64,000 nt of DNA from Pseudomonas lactis (lineage in GTDB: Bacteria; Pseudomonadota; Gammaproteobacteria; Pseudomonadales; Pseudomonadaceae). Below are positions 44,241 through 53,966 of the stretch, piece by piece (the stretch's first letter is position 1; each line of letters starts with the position of its first letter). The notes under the pieces are model-generated. The model saw only the letters and a program-made list of their open reading frames with translations, did no database searches and was not told where the DNA came from. A program made the translations under genes and the position numbers. The stretch lies in the NCBI RefSeq assembly GCF_001439845.1, contig NZ_JYLO01000008.1, positions 328,631 through 392,630 of the forward strand. The letters run 5' to 3'.

Positions 44241-45272
44241 TTACTTTGGGTTGTCCGCTTGTGCTGTGTCTATCACCTTGAAGCGCAGAACGCCGATGAC
44301 TTGCCCGTCTTCGGTGAGCACCTGCACCTGCCAGCGCCCCACGGCGTCACCCGGGAAGTTCTGCTTGTGGGTCCAGGCGCGATAGCCTTCCTTGCGCCCA
44401 CCGTGGATGTCCAGGGCAATGCGGTCGACTTCCTGGCCGTTGAATTTCCACACGTGGTAGATCCGCTCATCCAGCCCGCGTGGCGCGTTGATCGCGGTGT
44501 AGGCGTACAGCCCACCGCTGCGCAATTGGTCGGCGGTGACTTGCTTGAGGTCGTCGCCCGGCGTGCGGTCTTGCAGTTGGGTGCTGATGGCGACTTCGGT
44601 CATCCACAGGGTGGCGGGCGGTACCCAGCTGCGCAGGAACCAGCCGGCGCAGCCGATGGCGGCCGTTACCCCCAGCAGCATCGCCCAGCCCTTGAGGCTA
44701 CGCAGCGGCAGGCTCACGGCCAGGCTGGGAATCGACAAGACCATGGCTACACCCAACGCCAGTTTGTAACTCTGGGCGGTGGTCAGGTGCATGATGATCG
44801 GCAGCGCGGTCAGCAACGCGGCGAACAGGGTCAGGGTGTGCAGGGCCAGGAACAGCGAGCGCTTGGGCGCCAGCCATTTGTAATACAGCGGGTCGATGAT
44901 CGACACCAGCGCCGCCGCGCCCAGCAGGCCAGTGAACAGCGATTGGCCGCTGTTCCAAGCGGTGGTGACGAAAAAGAAGGGCAGCACGAAGAACAGACTT
45001 TCCTGGTGGATCATCTGGGTGGCGTAGCGCAGCAGCGGTTCAGGGATCTCGCGATTGAAGACCTTGGTGAACAGTTGCGTAAAGCTGTTCTCCAGCATCA
45101 GCCACAACCAGCTCACCAGCATGATCACCGCAATCCAACTGGCCATGCCCTGCTGGCGGTCTACCAGAATGAAGCTGCCGACCCCCGAGATGAAACCGCC
45201 GAGTGCAATCACCCCTGGGTAGCGCTTGATCAGTTCTATAACGCGCTGGATGAGGGGCGGCAAGTTCGGCAT
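44241..45272 (-). CDS. DUF5924/DUF2914 membrane protein
   Basis: A 343-residue protein. The first 210 or so residues hold about seven hydrophobic helices. The C-terminal 115 residues form a beta-rich DUF2914 domain, probably periplasmic (IYHVWKFNGQEVDRIALDIHGG, then GRWQVQVLTEDGQVIGVLRFKV). Function unknown. It lies 54 bases before the MCE operon and 68 bases after the M16 peptidase gene, all on one strand. Confidence 0.85.
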   Translation of the reverse strand: MPNLPPLIQRVIELIKRYPGVIALGGFISGVGSFILVDRQQGMASWIAVIMLVSWLWLMLENSFTQLFTKVFNREIPEPLLRYATQMIHQESLFFVLPFFFVTTAWNSGQSLFTGLLGAAALVSIIDPLYYKWLAPKRSLFLALHTLTLFAALLTALPIIMHLTTAQSYKLALGVAMVLSIPSLAVSLPLRSLKGWAMLLGVTAAIGCAGWFLRSWVPPATLWMTEVAISTQLQDRTPGDDLKQVTADQLRSGGLYAYTAINAPRGLDERIYHVWKFNGQEVDRIALDIHGGRKEGYRAWTHKQNFPGDAVGRWQVQVLTEDGQVIGVLRFKVIDTAQADNPK

Positions 45273-45340
45273 GGGCGGTTCACTGGTTGTGGGAAAAATC
45301 TCAGACAGAATAACGCCTTAGCCCGATATTCTGTGCGTCA

Positions 45341-46723
45341 TTACTCAACAGGTTTGCGATAAAGCCTCAAGCCGATCAAACCAAGGATGATCAGGCCCAG
45401 CACGCCCGCACCGATCCAGGTCAACGCGTCATAACTCAACAGCGGTTTTTCGATGCGCCAGTAGCCCGGCTGCTGGAACGCTTCGCGCATGGCCTGGTTG
45501 GTTTGCGCCAGGCTTACAGCCTTGATGCGTTTGACCGGATCGCTGAAACGCCCGTTGCTGTAGTCGCCGGCCGCACTCCAATAATAGTCGGCCAGCGCGC
45601 TGTTGCCCTGCACCGCCCAAGCCTGCCGGGCAATGGCGGCTTGCTGCAGGCGTGTGAATACTGTTGGGTCGAGGCCGTCCTTGAGCAGTTGGGCCTTGAG
45701 GTCTTGCAAGACCTGCTCAGCTTCAGGGAGGTTTTCTCGCTCAAGGTCGGCATTCAAGCTGAGGAATCCAACGCCGCCGAGCACTTCGCGTTCTACCCAG
45801 GGGCCGTAGGACAAACCGTGCTTGAGGCGCAGTTGCCGGTACAGTGCCCAGTCGAGGTAATCCTTGAGCAGGTTGTAGGTTTCATCATGCTGGTCATCCA
45901 ACACCGGCTCGGGGAACAGCCAGTGCAGCTTGGCGCCATCGCCCACCCAGCCGCGGATCAGGTCGCGGTGGCTGGCGGCGGTGTGCTGGATTTCCGGAAG
46001 CGGGCGATGTTCGCTCGGCTCCACGGGGTCGAGTTGACCATAGGTGCGTTCTAGGTAGGCAGGCAGCAGTTTGTCGAGATCGCCGACGACGATCAGGGTC
46101 ATGTTGTTCGGCGCGTACCATTCGTTGCGCAGCTTCTCCAACTGATCGCGGGTGAGGTGGCTGACCTCGGCGCGTTCGGCGCACTTGAGGCCCAACTCCA
46201 CGGCCAATTGGTTGCTGGCGCTGTGACCGAGGTCCTGGCGGTCCAGCAGGCGTTGCAAGTGTGAGTAATGGCCGCCGTCTTCGCGCTCCACCACCTGTTT
46301 GGCGGCGTTGATATGGGCGTCGGTCAGGCGCGTGCGCGTGAGGATTGCCAGCAGCAGGTCCAGCACCTTGCGTTGGTTCTGCGCGGGCGCCTCGATCACG
46401 AAGGTGGTATCGGCGTTGCTGGTGTAGGCGTTCCACTCGCCGCCCAGGGCTTGCATGCGGTCTTCGAGGTCGCCCTCGCCGCCGCCGTCGATGCCGCTGA
46501 ACAGCAAGTGCTCGAACAAGTGCGGCAGTTCTTTTTCTTCGCAACCGAAGTCGTCCAGGCCCACACCAACCACCAGGCGAATAGCGACATGCCCACGCTC
46601 GGTGCCCGGTTTGAGCAGCAGTTGCAGGCCGTTGGGCAAGGTGTAGCCCTCGACTTGCAGACGGTCAAAGGCAAAGGCGTGTGCCGAGCCCAAGAGCAGG
46701 CAGGCGAGTAACAGGCGACGCAT
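45341..46723 (-). CDS. M16 family zinc peptidase, exported and membrane-anchored
   Basis: A 460-residue insulinase-type peptidase. Signal peptide (1-18), zinc motif HLFEH at 68-72 with a downstream Glu (VVEREDGG), an M16_C domain (about 190-370), and a C-terminal transmembrane helix (about 433-453) ending in a basic tail. It should face the periplasm. The substrate is unknown. Only one catalytic M16 half is present; the active form may be a dimer. Confidence 0.9.
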   Translation of the reverse strand: MRRLLLACLLLGSAHAFAFDRLQVEGYTLPNGLQLLLKPGTERGHVAIRLVVGVGLDDFGCEEKELPHLFEHLLFSGIDGGGEGDLEDRMQALGGEWNAYTSNADTTFVIEAPAQNQRKVLDLLLAILTRTRLTDAHINAAKQVVEREDGGHYSHLQRLLDRQDLGHSASNQLAVELGLKCAERAEVSHLTRDQLEKLRNEWYAPNNMTLIVVGDLDKLLPAYLERTYGQLDPVEPSEHRPLPEIQHTAASHRDLIRGWVGDGAKLHWLFPEPVLDDQHDETYNLLKDYLDWALYRQLRLKHGLSYGPWVEREVLGGVGFLSLNADLERENLPEAEQVLQDLKAQLLKDGLDPTVFTRLQQAAIARQAWAVQGNSALADYYWSAAGDYSNGRFSDPVKRIKAVSLAQTNQAMREAFQQPGYWRIEKPLLSYDALTWIGAGVLGLIILGLIGLRLYRKPVE

Positions 46724-46781
46724 AACAAGCTTCCTGGCGAATGAGGTCCATTGTTAACTGACTTCGCTCGCGGGCGTACGT

Positions 46782-48440
46782 TCAGGGCGAATGGGTAATG
46801 TCGGCAATACTTTCAGCCGAGAGCGCGCCAGTGTCGGACGTTTCCAACACTACATAAGCACTGCTGCAAAACAATGAGTTCAAGCGTTTCATGTCGGCAA
46901 TCAGTTCCAAGTGCAGGGAACTGGTTTCCAGGCTCTGCACGATCTTGCGCTGCAGGCGGCTGACATGGGCGTGGGCCAGGCGGCGTTCCTGGGCGCGGAA
47001 GCGGCGCTTTTCTCGCAGTAATTGGCGGGCGCTTTCCGGGTCGCCGCTGAGAAACACCGACAGGCCCAGGCGCAGGTTGGCGATCAACTGGCTGTGCAGG
47101 CCGCTGAGTTCCTCCAGGCCCACTTCGGAAAATTGCCGGCGCTGCGAGGTCTTCTGTTGCTGGACCTTGCGCAGCATGCGTTCGATCAGGTCACCCGCCA
47201 GTTTCAGGTTGATCGACAGCTCGATGATCTCGGCCCAGCGGCGATTGTCTTGCTCACTGAGGTCTTCACGGGGCATTTGCGCCAGGTAGAGTTTGATCGC
47301 GCTGTAGAGCGCTTCGACGTCATCGCTCAGGCTGCGCATTTCTTGGGTAACGGCGGTTTGATTGCCGCGCAGCACTTCCTGCATCGAGGTAAGCATATTG
47401 TCGATCAAGTCGCCCAGGCGCAGGGTTTCGCGGGCGGCGTTCGCCAGGGCCAGGCTTGGGGTATTCAATGAGGCCAGGTCCAGATGGCGTGGCTTGGCTT
47501 TGCCATTGGTTTCGGGGCGTTCCGGCAGCAGCCATTCGCACAGGCGTGCCATCGGCCCGATGGTGGGCAACAGGATCAGGCAACGGCTGACGTTGTAGAG
47601 CAGGTGGAAGGTGATGACCATGCCCTGAACGCTGTAGTCCAGGCCGTCCATCCAGCCTACGAGCGGGTCGAGCACCGGAATGATCAGCAACAGACCGATC
47701 AATTTGTACAACAGGCTGCCCAGGGCCACTTGGCGACCGGCAGTGTTTTGCATGCTGGTGCTGAGAAAAGCCAGTACGCCGCTGCCGATGTTGGCGCCGA
47801 TCACCAGGCCGATGGCCACGTGCAAGCCGATCACGCCGGCACCGGCCAGGGTGGCCGTGAGCAACACGGCGGCAAGGCTGGAGTAGGAAATCATCGCGAA
47901 CAGCGCGCCGACCAGGGCGTCCAGCAAGATATCGCCGGTCAGCGAAGCGAAGATGACTTTGACGCCCTGGGCATGGGTAATGGGCCCGGCGGCTTCGACG
48001 ATCAATTGCAGCGCGAGGATGATCAGGCCCAGGCCGATCCCGACCCGGCCCAACTGCCCTGCCCGCGTCTGTTTGCGCGACAGGAAGAAAATCACCCCGA
48101 GGAAGATCAGCAGCGGCGACAGCCAGGACAAATCGAACGTCAGCACCCGCGCCATCAAAGCCGTACCGACGTCGGCGCCAAGCATGGTGGCCAGGGCCGG
48201 TGTAAGGCTCATCAGCCCTTGGCCGACGAACGAAGTCACCAGCATCGCGGTGGCGTTACTGCTTTGCACCATGGCCGTCACCAGGATACCGGCGACAAAT
48301 GCCAGCCAGCGCTTGGACATGTTCTGCCCGATGACTTGGCGCAAATTGGAACCGTAGACCCGCAGGATGCCGGTTCGGACGATATGCGTGCCCCAGATAA
48401 GCAGGGTCACGGCGGAAAGCAGATTGAGCAAGGTCAGCAT
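46782..48440 (-). CDS. Na/Pi cotransporter family protein with PhoU-like domain
   Basis: A 552-residue protein. The first 310 residues hold two inverted Na_Pi_cotrans repeats (first motif QSSNATAMLVTSFVGQGLM; second near GANIGSGVLAFLSTSMQNTAG). Residues about 330-540 are a helical PhoU-like regulatory domain. Probably imports phosphate with sodium. A compound palindromic repeat lies upstream. Confidence 0.92.
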   Translation of the reverse strand: MLTLLNLLSAVTLLIWGTHIVRTGILRVYGSNLRQVIGQNMSKRWLAFVAGILVTAMVQSSNATAMLVTSFVGQGLMSLTPALATMLGADVGTALMARVLTFDLSWLSPLLIFLGVIFFLSRKQTRAGQLGRVGIGLGLIILALQLIVEAAGPITHAQGVKVIFASLTGDILLDALVGALFAMISYSSLAAVLLTATLAGAGVIGLHVAIGLVIGANIGSGVLAFLSTSMQNTAGRQVALGSLLYKLIGLLLIIPVLDPLVGWMDGLDYSVQGMVITFHLLYNVSRCLILLPTIGPMARLCEWLLPERPETNGKAKPRHLDLASLNTPSLALANAARETLRLGDLIDNMLTSMQEVLRGNQTAVTQEMRSLSDDVEALYSAIKLYLAQMPREDLSEQDNRRWAEIIELSINLKLAGDLIERMLRKVQQQKTSQRRQFSEVGLEELSGLHSQLIANLRLGLSVFLSGDPESARQLLREKRRFRAQERRLAHAHVSRLQRKIVQSLETSSLHLELIADMKRLNSLFCSSAYVVLETSDTGALSAESIADITHSP

Positions 48441-48590
48441 GCTCGGCCCCCCGTGTGGGTGCGCTCCAAAAGGAGCGAAGGAAAGTTACCGCGTGCCGCT
48501 CTACGTCTTGTACCTAAGCTGTAGTTGGCGAATGGGCTCTGCGCCAGCATCGCATAGCTAAACTTGGGATTGAAACAAAACTGTCATGAA

Positions 48591-48697
48591 GATCGTTCCC
48601 CACGCTCGGCGTGGGAACGCATCCTGTGACGCTCTGCGTCACTTTGCGGACGCGGAGCGTCCGAGAGGGCATTCCCACGCGGAGCGTGGGAACGATC
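48591..48697. repeat. Compound palindromic repeat, full copy 2
   Basis: Same outer ends as at 12263 (GATCGTTCCC... and ...GGGAACGATC), with internal hairpins GTGACGCTCTGCGTCAC and GGACGCGGAGCGTCC. Length is 107 bases, the same as copy 1. It lies 15 bases beyond the terC stop, between terC and the Na/Pi transporter. Confidence 0.85.
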
Positions 48698-48712
48698 ACT
48701 CGCGGGTCAAAT

Positions 48713-49480
48713 TTACTGACCCGGAATGTCCTTGCGCAGTTTCACTGGGTCCTGCTGTTTCTTCTTTTTCGCGATGGCGGTACGCATCTTGATGTTCACC
48801 GCTTCCACCGCCAGCGAGAACGCCATGGCGAAGTAGACGTAGCCTTTTGGCACGTGTACGTCGAAGGATTCAGCGATCAGTACGGTACCCACGACCAGCA
48901 GGAACGACAGCGCCAGCATTTTCAGCGACGGGTGCTTGTCGATGAACTCGCTGATGGTGCCGGCAGCCAGCATCATCACCAATACCGCAACGACGATGGC
49001 GGCAACCATCACCGGCACGTGGGAAACCATGCCGACGGCGGTAATCACCGAGTCCAGGGAGAACACGATGTCGATGATGGCGATCTGGATAATGGTGTAG
49101 ATGAATTTGCCACCGGCGCCTTTGGGCTCGTCCTGGGTTTCATCTTCACCCTCCAGGGCGTGGTACATCTCCTGGGAGCTTTTCCACAGCAGGAACAGGC
49201 CACCGAAGAACAGGATCAGGTCGCGACCTGAGATGCCCTGGCCAAACACCACGAACAGGTCGGCGGTCAGTTGCATGACCCAGGTGATCGACAGCAGCAA
49301 CAGGATGCGCGTGACCATGGCCAACGCCAGGCCGAAGATCCGAGTGCGCGCCTGCATATGCTTGGGCATGCGGCTGACCAGGATCGAAATCATGATGATG
49401 TTATCGATGCCCAGGACGATCTCAAGGGCCGTCAGGGTGAAGAAGGCAATCCAGATTTCCGGATTGGTCAGCCATTCCAT
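48713..49480 (-). CDS. TerC family membrane protein
   Basis: A 255-residue protein with about seven helices and the TerC metal-site patterns LEIVLGIDNIIMI and DIVFSLDSVITAVG, whose Asp residues bind divalent cations. Family members export manganese, including at the Sec translocon, or act in tellurite resistance. The start at 49480 (MEWLTNP) has AAGGAA upstream; the frame extends to 49498 without a ribosome site. Confidence 0.92.
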   Translation of the reverse strand: MEWLTNPEIWIAFFTLTALEIVLGIDNIIMISILVSRMPKHMQARTRIFGLALAMVTRILLLLSITWVMQLTADLFVVFGQGISGRDLILFFGGLFLLWKSSQEMYHALEGEDETQDEPKGAGGKFIYTIIQIAIIDIVFSLDSVITAVGMVSHVPVMVAAIVVAVLVMMLAAGTISEFIDKHPSLKMLALSFLLVVGTVLIAESFDVHVPKGYVYFAMAFSLAVEAVNIKMRTAIAKKKKQQDPVKLRKDIPGQ

Positions 49481-49547
49481 GTGTATTCCTTTGAGCAAGT
49501 GTTAACCGCGCAAGCTGTAGCGCCGCGCGGTGAGTGAGTCGGTACGA

Positions 49548-50855
49548 TTATAGAGTGCTGAACAGCGGAAAAATCCCCATCAGCAATGCGGCGAACATTA
49601 TGCACAGGCACACCAGCACTGCCCACTTGAGCGTGAAGCGCTGGTGATCGCCGAATTCGATACCCGCCAGGGCAACCAGCAAGTACGTCGAGGGTACCAG
49701 TGGGCTGAGCAAATGCACGGGTTGCCCGACGATCGACGCCCGCGCCATTTCCACCGCGGTGATGCCGTAATGGCTGGCAGCTTCGGCCAGTACCGGCAGT
49801 ACGCCGTAGTAGAACGCATCGTTGGACATGAAGAAGGTGAACGGCATGCTCACCAGCGCGGTGATCACCGCCAGGTAAGGGCCCATCGCTTCGGGGATGA
49901 CCGCCAACAGGCTTTTGGACATGGCGTCGACCATGCCAGTGCCCGACAGAATGCCTGTGAAGATACCGGCGGCGAAGATCAAGCCCACCACGGCCAATAC
50001 GCTACCGGCGTGAGCAGCGACGCGGTCTTTCTGCTGCTGCAGGCACGGGTAGTTGACGATCATGGCGATACTGAACGCCACCATGAACAGCACCGGCAGC
50101 GGCAACAGGCCGGCAATCAGGGTGCACATCAACGCCAGGGTCAGGGCGCCGTTGAACCAGATCAATTTCGGCCGGCGGGCGTCGGGGAATTGCGACACGC
50201 TGATTTCGCTGTGATCGATCTCATCGCCTTGCAGGTGCAATTCACCCAGGCGTGCACGCTCGCGCTTGCCGTACATGTAGGCAATCACCAGGATCGCCAC
50301 GACACCGGCGGCCATGGCCGGGATCATCGGTACGAAGATGTCCGACGGGTCTACATGCAGCGCACTGGCGGCGCGCGCCGTCGGGCCGCCCCAGGGGGTC
50401 ATGTTCATCACGCCACCGGCGAGAATGATCAGGCCGGCCATGATCCGTGGGCTCATGCCGATGCGCTGGTACAGCGGCAGCATGGCCGCGACGCAGATCA
50501 TGTAGGTGGTGGCACCGTCACCGTCCAGGGATACCACCAACGCGAGCACGGCAGTGCCGACCGACACCTTGAGGGGGTCGCCCTTGACCATCTTGAGGAT
50601 CTTGCGCACGGCCGGGTCGAACAGGCCGGAGTCGATCATCAAAGCAAAATAGAGGATGGCGAACATCAGCATCACGCCGGTCGGCGCAAGCTTGGTGATG
50701 CCTTCGAGCATCATCGGGCCGATCTTCGGTGCGAAACCGCCGAACAGCGCGAACAGGATCGGCACGATGATCAAGGCGATCAGCGCGGACAGGCGCTTGG
50801 TCATGATCAGGAACATGAACGTGATGACCATGGCAAAGCCAAGGAAAGTCAGCAT
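49548..50855 (-). CDS. CitMHS family citrate:proton symporter
   Basis: A 435-residue transporter with about 12 helices. Opening MLTFLGFAMVITFMFLIM and patterns SLDGDGATTYMICVAAMLPLY and GGVMNMTPWGGPTARAAS match the CitMHS family, which moves citrate complexed to Mg2+ or other metals. PA5476 (CitA) is the likely counterpart. The 67-base gap to terC suggests possible co-transcription. Confidence 0.93.
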   Translation of the reverse strand: MLTFLGFAMVITFMFLIMTKRLSALIALIIVPILFALFGGFAPKIGPMMLEGITKLAPTGVMLMFAILYFALMIDSGLFDPAVRKILKMVKGDPLKVSVGTAVLALVVSLDGDGATTYMICVAAMLPLYQRIGMSPRIMAGLIILAGGVMNMTPWGGPTARAASALHVDPSDIFVPMIPAMAAGVVAILVIAYMYGKRERARLGELHLQGDEIDHSEISVSQFPDARRPKLIWFNGALTLALMCTLIAGLLPLPVLFMVAFSIAMIVNYPCLQQQKDRVAAHAGSVLAVVGLIFAAGIFTGILSGTGMVDAMSKSLLAVIPEAMGPYLAVITALVSMPFTFFMSNDAFYYGVLPVLAEAASHYGITAVEMARASIVGQPVHLLSPLVPSTYLLVALAGIEFGDHQRFTLKWAVLVCLCIMFAALLMGIFPLFSTL

Positions 50856-51233
50856 AGGAATACTCCAGGCGTAGCGCGGCTAGGGAATGGCGGACCGAGT
50901 GGCGGTCAGCGCAGAACGAAAGGCACGAGGCGTACGGGTGGAGTTGGAGCGAACAGGCGGGTACGAGCGGACATCGGGAATCACCATTGTTGTTGTTAAC
51001 AGCCGGTCTGTTGCCGGCAGTGGAGGCGATCCTAGACGGGGAAGCTTTCAGCCAGCTTTCGCTGGGAAAACAGCTGATGAAGGGCAGGCACCAATCTTCA
51101 GGTTGGCGCAGAACAAAATGTGGGAGCTGGCTTGCCTGCGATGGCGGTGTATCAGCCAATATCTCTTATGGCTGTGACGCCGTCATCGCAGGCAAGCCAG
51201 CGCCCACATTTGGAAGGTGGTTGCTAATAAAAT
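50856..51233. other. Intergenic region between citMHS and the DUF4105 gene
   Basis: 378 bases containing the citMHS promoter region (no clear sigma 70 or 54 boxes seen on the minus strand) and a REP doublet at 51120-51208. No supported gene. Confidence 0.5.
51120..51208. repeat. REP doublet downstream of the DUF4105 gene
   Basis: Arms TGTGGGAGCTGGCTTGCCTG at 51120 and its inverted partner ending at 51208 (GCAAGCCAGCGCCCACA, one mismatch) flank a unique centre. It ends 25 bases from the DUF4105 stop codon. Confidence 0.85.
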
Positions 51234-53195
51234 TCAGGGCAGTTCGAGGCCGCCGGCGGCTTTATGCAGCGCCCGCAAATGCTCACCCACTTGTTTGAGG
51301 TTGGCCTCACAGGCGGCAATCTCGGCGGCGCGAGACGGATCGAGCAGCGCCCTCACCTCCTTATCCAGCTCGCCGGTCAACGACTGCAACTGCTTCTGGC
51401 GTTCGGCGCTTTCTGATTCCAGGCGCTTGGCTTCCGAAGGTTGCGGCAGGCCATAACCCCCACTGTCCAGCAACTCGGCCGGGCGGCTCAGAAAGCCACT
51501 GCTGGCGAGAATTTGCTGCAGCGTGTTGTTGGCTTTCTCCATGCCGCCGTATTTCAGCTCGCGGGCATTGAGATAGCGTTGTTTGACCTCATCCTGGGCG
51601 AGCATCAGTTGTTTGCGATAGCTGGCCTGCTCCAGCAGCAACAGTGCGGCGCTGGTACGCAGGTCGGCCTGGGCAAACCATTGGCGACGCGCTTGCGCGT
51701 CCAGGGACAACCAGTCTTCGACTTGGGTCTGCTTGATAGGCAGTTGCTTGCGTAGCACATCGAACATGGCCTGGTAGCGCTCGCGGAACGAGTCGAAGTG
51801 ATACCCCAGGCGCAGGGCTTCGCGCTTGTCGTTCAATACACTGGTATCGGCCAGGCCGCGGGCGCTGAGCACTTCCAGCAAGCCGTTGGGGGTGATGTTG
51901 TCCAGGCCGGTCAATTGCGGGTTGGCGCTGCCACTGCGCAACAGTTTCAGGCTTTCGACCGCACAGTTGTTGGAAATGAAGAAGTAGTTGCCGTCGTAGC
52001 TCCAGTGCATCTCGGCGGCATGTTCGACGGTGTCGTTGATTTCCTGGCGGCTGAGCTTCAGTGGCACCGACGCCAGGCCACGCAGTTCGGTCTTGGTGTA
52101 TTCATCAATGACCTGGGCCAACGGCAGTACGAACAGCCGCGACGGGTATTTACCCACCAGGCCATCCCAGCTCGACAGCTGGACGTCACCGACGAAGGCG
52201 CGGTAGGACAGCACCAGATGCCGGTCCAGGTCCAGCCGGCAATCCGGGCCACGCGGCCGGCCCGGCGCACAAATCACCAGGCGCAACATGCTATGGCCCC
52301 AACGGCTCACCAGGTTCTGGTTGGCTTCGGCCAGCAGATAGTCGATTTCATACACGCGCTCCGGATCGATCTGGCCCAGGGGCGTCTTGGCGAAATCGTT
52401 GCCCGCGTTCAGGAAGGCATAGGTACTGGCGCAGGTGTCCTGTTCAGGCGGGGCCCAGCCGAAGTGATCCTTGTAATAACGGAACAGCGCGGGGCGGCGA
52501 CAGGCGTAGCTGGAGTCCAGGAGGAAATACTCCATGTTGACCGCCACGAACTCCAGCGGGCTGGTGGTTTCGTAGATGTCCGGGCTGCGTACTACCTGAT
52601 GGTTGTGCTGCTCACGCTCTCCGCGCCGACCCACATATTGTGGCCAGCCGGCAAGGTCCAGCAGGCGCGGGTCGTCACTGAGGGTAAAGCGGCGGTCGTT
52701 CTGGCCACGGCACTGGTCGGGCAAGCCGATCAAGCCGGTGATGTTGTTCTGACGGCTGCAGCGTTGGATCAGCGTGCGCTCGTCCTTGGACCACAGGCGC
52801 GCACGGTCATAGATGTGGGTCAGTTCATGCAGCACGGTGGCGAGCATTTCCCGGCGCACAGTACCGTGGGGGCGATTGGTTTTCTGGGTGGCGGCGCTGC
52901 CGTCAGTCAGGCTGGCGAGCAGGTTCTGGTTGAGGTCCAACTCGGACACCAGGGATGCCTGCCCGTAGGCGTTCTCAGGCATCTTGTCGGTCCAGCCGAC
53001 ATCAATACGTCGGTCCAATTGCTCGACAAAGCGCGGCGGCAAGGAGCGCAGCGCTTCATCCAGCAATGCCTGGCTGGCCTGCTGTTCGGCCGGGCTCAAG
53101 CCTTCGGTCTTGAGCCGCAGTTGCAGGCCGGCCTGGGCCGTACTTGCGCACAGCAGCACGGCCCCGGCCAGGAGCCAGGTTTTGAAGCGCCTCAC
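51234..53195 (-). CDS. Exported DUF4105-type protein with HEXXH motif
   Basis: A 653-residue protein with a signal peptide (1-22, AQA). The N-terminal third holds a zinc-peptidase-like HELTH motif at 123-127 (ATVLHELTHIYDRA). The middle, about residues 290-430, matches DUF4105, with conserved SRWGHSMLRLV and FISNNCAVES, a His and Cys pair that could be catalytic. The C-terminal 180 residues are helical and coiled-coil-like. Function unknown; a periplasmic hydrolase is the natural guess. It overlaps the first DUF2388 gene by 4 bases. Confidence 0.85.
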   Translation of the reverse strand: MRRFKTWLLAGAVLLCASTAQAGLQLRLKTEGLSPAEQQASQALLDEALRSLPPRFVEQLDRRIDVGWTDKMPENAYGQASLVSELDLNQNLLASLTDGSAATQKTNRPHGTVRREMLATVLHELTHIYDRARLWSKDERTLIQRCSRQNNITGLIGLPDQCRGQNDRRFTLSDDPRLLDLAGWPQYVGRRGEREQHNHQVVRSPDIYETTSPLEFVAVNMEYFLLDSSYACRRPALFRYYKDHFGWAPPEQDTCASTYAFLNAGNDFAKTPLGQIDPERVYEIDYLLAEANQNLVSRWGHSMLRLVICAPGRPRGPDCRLDLDRHLVLSYRAFVGDVQLSSWDGLVGKYPSRLFVLPLAQVIDEYTKTELRGLASVPLKLSRQEINDTVEHAAEMHWSYDGNYFFISNNCAVESLKLLRSGSANPQLTGLDNITPNGLLEVLSARGLADTSVLNDKREALRLGYHFDSFRERYQAMFDVLRKQLPIKQTQVEDWLSLDAQARRQWFAQADLRTSAALLLLEQASYRKQLMLAQDEVKQRYLNARELKYGGMEKANNTLQQILASSGFLSRPAELLDSGGYGLPQPSEAKRLESESAERQKQLQSLTGELDKEVRALLDPSRAAEIAACEANLKQVGEHLRALHKAAGGLELP

Positions 53196-53512
53196 AGAGC
53201 GAGGATAGCTTCTGCGAGGGTCTGGTCGCTGGCATCACGGGCTTCTGGCACGCGGGTGCGAAGGGTATCGAACGCGGCTTCCAGTTGGGCGCCACGGATC
53301 TCGCCATTGGTAGCGACGAAACTGGCGGCGTCATCGTGGGCTTCGCGCACGATCTTGGAGTCGCGGATGGAGGTGGTGGTGTCCGAGGTGAAATCAATGG
53401 TGCGCGCCGAGGCACGCACGACGATGTTGCTGGTGGCCTTCAAGGTTTGCGCCTGGGCGACATCGGCCAAAAACAGCAGGCCGAGGGCGGCGACGATCAG
53501 CGGGCTACGCAT
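53192..53512 (-). CDS. DUF2388 exported protein, paralogue 1
   Basis: A 106-residue protein with a signal peptide (about 1-21) and the DUF2388 core: TSDTTTSIRDSKIVREAHDD, AASFVATNGEIRG, LEAAF and AEAILAL at the end. Start at 53512 (MRSPLIVAAL). Stop overlaps the DUF4105 start, so both are co-translated. Function unknown. Confidence 0.85.
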   Translation of the reverse strand: MRSPLIVAALGLLFLADVAQAQTLKATSNIVVRASARTIDFTSDTTTSIRDSKIVREAHDDAASFVATNGEIRGAQLEAAFDTLRTRVPEARDASDQTLAEAILAL

Positions 53513-53551
53513 GGGGTGACTCCAATGACAAAGATAGAAATACAATGATGA

Positions 53552-53860
53552 TTATTGGACGAGAATTGCTTGCGCCAGTTCAAGGTCGCTTGCATGAAGT
53601 TTTGGCTGGGTACGGCGTAGATAGTCCAGCGCGGACTCCAGGCGTGCGCCCCGCCATTGGCCGTCAGTGGCAATGAAAGCGGCAGCATCATCCCGAGCGG
53701 CCAGGACCAACTTATTGTCGAACGGCGCAGAGGTCACTTTGCTGGTGGCATACACGCTGACAACAGTGCTCTGGGTGGACACATCCAACGCGCAAGCCAT
53801 GGGTGACCAGCAGGCGCAAAACAGAACAGGAACACTCAATAAACGGTATGAAAAAGCCAT
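53552..53860 (-). CDS. DUF2388 exported protein, paralogue 2
   Basis: A 102-residue protein with a signal peptide (about 1-24) and the most diverged core: VTSAPFDNKLVLAARDDAAA, FIATDGQWRG, LESALDYLR and LAQAILVQ. The start at 53860 (MAFSYRLL) gives the signal peptide; its ribosome site is weak. The longer frame to 54001 is unlikely. Lies 39 bases before paralogue 1. Confidence 0.8.
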   Translation of the reverse strand: MAFSYRLLSVPVLFCACWSPMACALDVSTQSTVVSVYATSKVTSAPFDNKLVLAARDDAAAFIATDGQWRGARLESALDYLRRTQPKLHASDLELAQAILVQ

Positions 53861-53966
53861 GGGACTCGACAATTGAAAGCGAGCGCCAAGGCTAGCGCAA
53901 CCGCCGGGCGAGAGCCAGCGTCGAGCCATTCGGGAGCGGCGGGCGCTCCCGTCTGGTTGCCGTGGG

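Noticed and set aside
48441..48712. Small gene between terC and the Na/Pi transporter
   Set aside because: Short frames here run through the compound palindrome and differ between copies.
49644..50999. 451-codon frame antisense to the CitMHS gene
   Set aside because: Low-complexity His/Gln/Arg composition typical of antisense frames; the CitMHS reading is complete and family-typical.
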